NCBI RefSeq assembly: GCF_029852145.1
Contig: NC_079971.1
Location: 23,063,563 to 23,127,562 of the forward strand
Reading direction: 5' to 3'
Source of the DNA: Microplitis mediator
Taxonomy: Eukaryota > Arthropoda > Insecta > Hymenoptera > Braconidae
Length of the DNA stretch: 64,000 bases
The notes under the pieces are model-generated. The model was not told the DNA's origin. It was given only the letters and a program-made list of their open reading frames with translations, and did no database searches. The position numbers and the translations under genes are program-made. Numbering within the stretch: position 1 is the first letter of the stretch; each line of letters starts with the position of its first letter. Shown here piece by piece: positions 61,530 through 64,000 of the stretch.

Positions 61530-61645
61530 CCCCAGACTTAACCGGAAGTGACGCACATCTATCTTATCCTAGTCCACCCCCACCCTGGTGCACTTCCGTC
61601 TCGGAAAATTCTCAGGCTGTTCTGCAGACGACTGAGACCAAAAGG
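61530..61645. promoter_or_regulatory. Island with two facing ETS-type sites
   Basis: ACCGGAAGTGACGCAC at 61541 and GTGCACTTCCGTCTC at 61589 carry the ETS core GGAAGTG on opposite strands, 50 bp apart. The first abuts TGACGC, a CRE-like half site, resembling ETS-CRE composites known from animal promoters. CCACCCCCACCC (61574) lies between. Composition contrasts sharply with the flanks. Regulatory function is inferred. Confidence 0.4.
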
Positions 61646-62114
61646 GTGAGAATTTGCGACATCTTGATTAAAAATAAATAAAAAAATAAAAATTAGCAGC
61701 AGAACAAAGTCGGGTTATTTAAAATAACTTGAGAAATTATAAATTAGTATAATTTAAATAATTGACAATGTTTACAAAAGGTCACGTACGAATAAGAAAA
61801 TTAAACACACACGAGGTTTTATTATTGAGTTAAGTAACTACGTATGCTGAATAATTAATCAGATCGTTTAGATTTAAACTTATATACATAACATTCATTT
61901 ACTTAAACTCACTTGGGGTCATCGTAATAAGATTTTTTTTTTTCGACAATTTAATTTATTTTTAGATTTTAGTTCATTGAAATATTTATTTTACTAATGG
62001 AACATATATATATATTTTTAGTTATTTTTTTCAGGCCATTTTACCCCAAAATTGTACCTCCCCTACCTGATTAAGGACAAATTACTCAAATTTGATAAAT
62101 AAAAATTTTGATTG

Positions 62115-62640
62115 ATTTTAAAATTAAAATAACTCATTAACTATTGAGTTTACATAAAAATTTGCAAGACACAATTTGATAGGAAATTTAATTTTCTACA
62201 AAAAAGGTTTCTTTTGATTTGTCGATAAACCCAGTGGTTTTGTCAAAATTTTGATTTGAAGCCAAATTCTTTTTTGAATTCAAATTCAATACAAATAAAA
62301 TTTTGTTTTATTTTCAAATTAAGATAACTCAATAACTATTGAGTTTACATGAAAATTCATGAATGACATTTTGATAGGAAATTTAATTTTCTACAAAAAA
62401 GGTCTATTTTAATTTGACGATAAACCCAATGGTTTCGTCAGAATTTTGATTTTAAGTCAAATTCTTCTTTTGAATTCAAATTCAATATAAATAAAATTTT
62501 GATTAATTTTCAAATTCAAATAACTCATTAACTATTGAGTTCACATGAAAATTTGTAAGGGATATTTTTATAGGAAATTTAATTCTCTACAAAAAATGTT
62601 TCTTTCAATTTTTTGATAAGTTCACTATTTTACTCACAAT
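62115..62640 (+). repeat. Module-family satellite, about 195-bp period
   Basis: aactcattaactattgagtt recurs at 62131, 62326 (variant) and 62522. Each is followed by gataggaaatttaattttct then acaaaaaagg, the same module as IR-1 arms, 3.2-3.45 kb and 41.8-42.1 kb. Confidence 0.85.
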
Positions 62641-63540
62641 TTAAATTTAAACTCCAAAATTTTCAAATTCATAATTTTTCTACTTCCCTCCCACATCGAA
62701 TTTTCCCCCACCCCTATTCTCTTAAAGAGACCAAATTCCTCATAGTCGGCATTCACTCCGTAGACGAAAATGTAAATTACAAAAAAAAAAAAAAATGACA
62801 TTCCCAAAAATTCGACAAAAAATAAAATAAAAAATCTAAAATTCTTGGATCGGAATTTCTATACAGTCCCATAGCTTGAGTGGTTGGGTTTGACGAGAGA
62901 TTGATGCCCAGTCAGAAAACGCGACTCGAGACGAGCCACATTGTAAAAAAAAATAATAAAGAGTTGAGGGTAACAAAGAAAGAAAGATAGTGAGGAAATA
63001 AATAAAGAAAGAAAATATTGAGTGAGTGAAAGGGGAAATAAGAAAGGACTAGTTTCTCTTATGGACTAAACCGATAAAAAGAGGAAGAAGCGCCGGGTCT
63101 TGTCATATATATAGATATATTTTGTCTTTGTTTAGTCTTAGTTATTTTTCTTGAGTCTTTTTCTCAATCGTTTGGTATAAAATACAGGTGGAAGTTAAGG
63201 ATCAGAGGAAGGGTAAGAGAGAGAAAGGGAGGAGGTGGATAAGGAGCCACAAAAGAGGCCGCAAGGAATTTTTAGCGTCGGCTTCACCTCTGTCGGTTCG
63301 GGGATACACTACTTTCAAAGACGCTAAAATCCTCAATCCCGTCTATATGTACCACTGGTCCTACGTAAAAACTACAAAATATTTTCCACCCTGTGGACAC
63401 AGTTTCGTTATTTTAAATGCTGCATTTTTTTTTGTCTTATGTTGCTTGTTTTGACTGATTTAATTACCGATTTTGTCTTCGAGCAACGATAAGTCGGTCA
63501 TGCTTCAAAATACGGCTTAAGTTTATGGGGACCCATTTAA
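62641..63540. other. Non-coding; less A/T-rich patch 63180-63360
   Basis: An open frame of about 88 codons (63188-63454) starts at GTG/GAAG after aaatacag and encodes a Lys/Arg-rich then hydrophobic sequence. No family is recognised and there is no downstream donor I trust, so no gene is called. 62880-62940 is also less A/T-rich. Confidence 0.35.
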
Positions 63541-63544
63541 GAGA

Positions 63545-64000
63545 ATTTATTGACGGAAAAAATGAGCCCGAGTTGAGGTCTTTAGGACCCATAGGTTAGA
63601 AGTTATGAATTTTTGAATTTTTTTTTAATCGGCGGGAAGTTTGAATTTTAAATTAGGGGTTTGAATTTTGAGATTTAGGCAAAGAATGGTTGGAAATATG
63701 AGAAAATTTGTGGAGAGCAAATTTGTAGAGGAAGAAATGAAGAAAAATATGAGCCCGAGTTGAGGTCTTTAGGACCCATAGGTTAGAAGTTATGAATTTT
63801 TGAATTTTTTTAAATCGGCGGGAAGTTTGAATTTTAAATTAGGGGTTTGGATTTTGAGATTTAGGCAAAGAATGGTTGGAAATATGAGAAAATATGTGGA
63901 GAGCAAATTTGTAGAGGAAGAAATGAAGAAAAACATGAGCCCGAGTTGAGGTATTTAGGATCAATAGGTTCCGAGTTATGAATTTTTGAATTTTCATAAA
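63545..64000 (+). repeat. Satellite array, 186/187-bp period, running off the window
   Basis: gagcccgagttgaggtcttt recurs at 63564, 63751 and 63937 (last copy gaggtattt). Units share taggttagaagttatgaatt, atcggcgggaagtttgaatt and gagcaaatttgtagaggaag. Vocabulary such as ttggaaatatgagaaaa and agttatgaatttttgaa is shared with the 29.6-32.4 kb arrays. Confidence 0.9.

Noticed and set aside
63188..63454. 88-codon frame after an AG dinucleotide
   Set aside because: Basic then hydrophobic sequence with no family match I know, and no credible donor; kept only as a possible conserved patch.

Overview
The window is eukaryotic nuclear DNA: very A+T-rich (well over 70% by eye, not computed), full of homopolymer runs, (TA)n and (AAT)n microsatellites, small terminal-inverted-repeat (TIR) transposons and tandem satellites, with almost no coding sequence. 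Two short open segments have eukaryotic splice signals. This suits a long intron or regulatory region of a large developmental gene in an arthropod, probably an insect. An A+T-rich parasitoid-wasp-like hymenopteran genome would fit, but that is an impression, not a demonstration. There are no operons, ribosome-binding sites, convincing tRNA genes, rRNA or CRISPR arrays.

Coding content. (1) An 85-nt internal exon (4190-4274, +) follows a long polypyrimidine tract and ATAG and ends at a consensus GTAAGT donor. It encodes an acidic, Pro/Ser/Glu-rich segment. (2) A probable first coding exon (35359-35535, +) encodes 59 N-terminal residues (MYPWYRESV, Ala6, a Gly/Val-rich stretch, a SUMO-type IKTE motif) and ends at GTAACT. 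About 860 bp upstream is a G+C-rich promoter-like island with an Inr-like TCAGTG and a correctly spaced DPE-like GGTTG. I could not identify the protein; a transcription-factor N-terminus is plausible but unproven. The favoured reading frames leave the two exons in different phases, so they probably do not join the same downstream exon.

Layout. 0-6 kb: degenerate GGGGTAAAATGG repeats, then a 1.07-kb inverted repeat whose arms (1111-2177, 4903-5970) bracket exon 1. 7.5-14.2 kb: nested TIR elements, including two inverted copies of an element packed with 23-bp palindromic units (GGGAA-NNN-TTCCC). 14.3-20.6 kb: a 1-kb direct repeat flanking 4.2 kb with satellites and a G+C-richer island. 23.7-28.6 and 43.0-44.4 kb: three copies of a 1.36-kb TIR element. 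29.5-32.4 kb: 190-bp satellites. 34.4-35.5 kb: promoter and first exon. 35.7-39.0 and 44.5-45.1 kb: a cluster of self-complementary 200-bp MITEs with 8-bp target duplications. 39.25-40.03 kb: a nearly complete foldback element. 47.9-50.5 kb: a second TAGGGGAGGG MITE and a GGGACA minisatellite with a 165-bp higher-order repeat. 54.6-55.6 and 61-64 kb: more satellites with periods near 180-195 bp. 57.9-58.5 kb: a giant (AAT)n/(ATT)n inverted microsatellite. Several G+C-richer islands (18.9, 26.3, 42.2, 47.3, 53.0, 61.5 kb) are candidate cis-regulatory elements.

The window is best read as non-coding DNA of one or two large genes transcribed on the + strand, shaped by small DNA transposons and by repeats amplified at close to nucleosome length. 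The transposons carry no recognisable transposase, so all would depend on enzymes encoded elsewhere.
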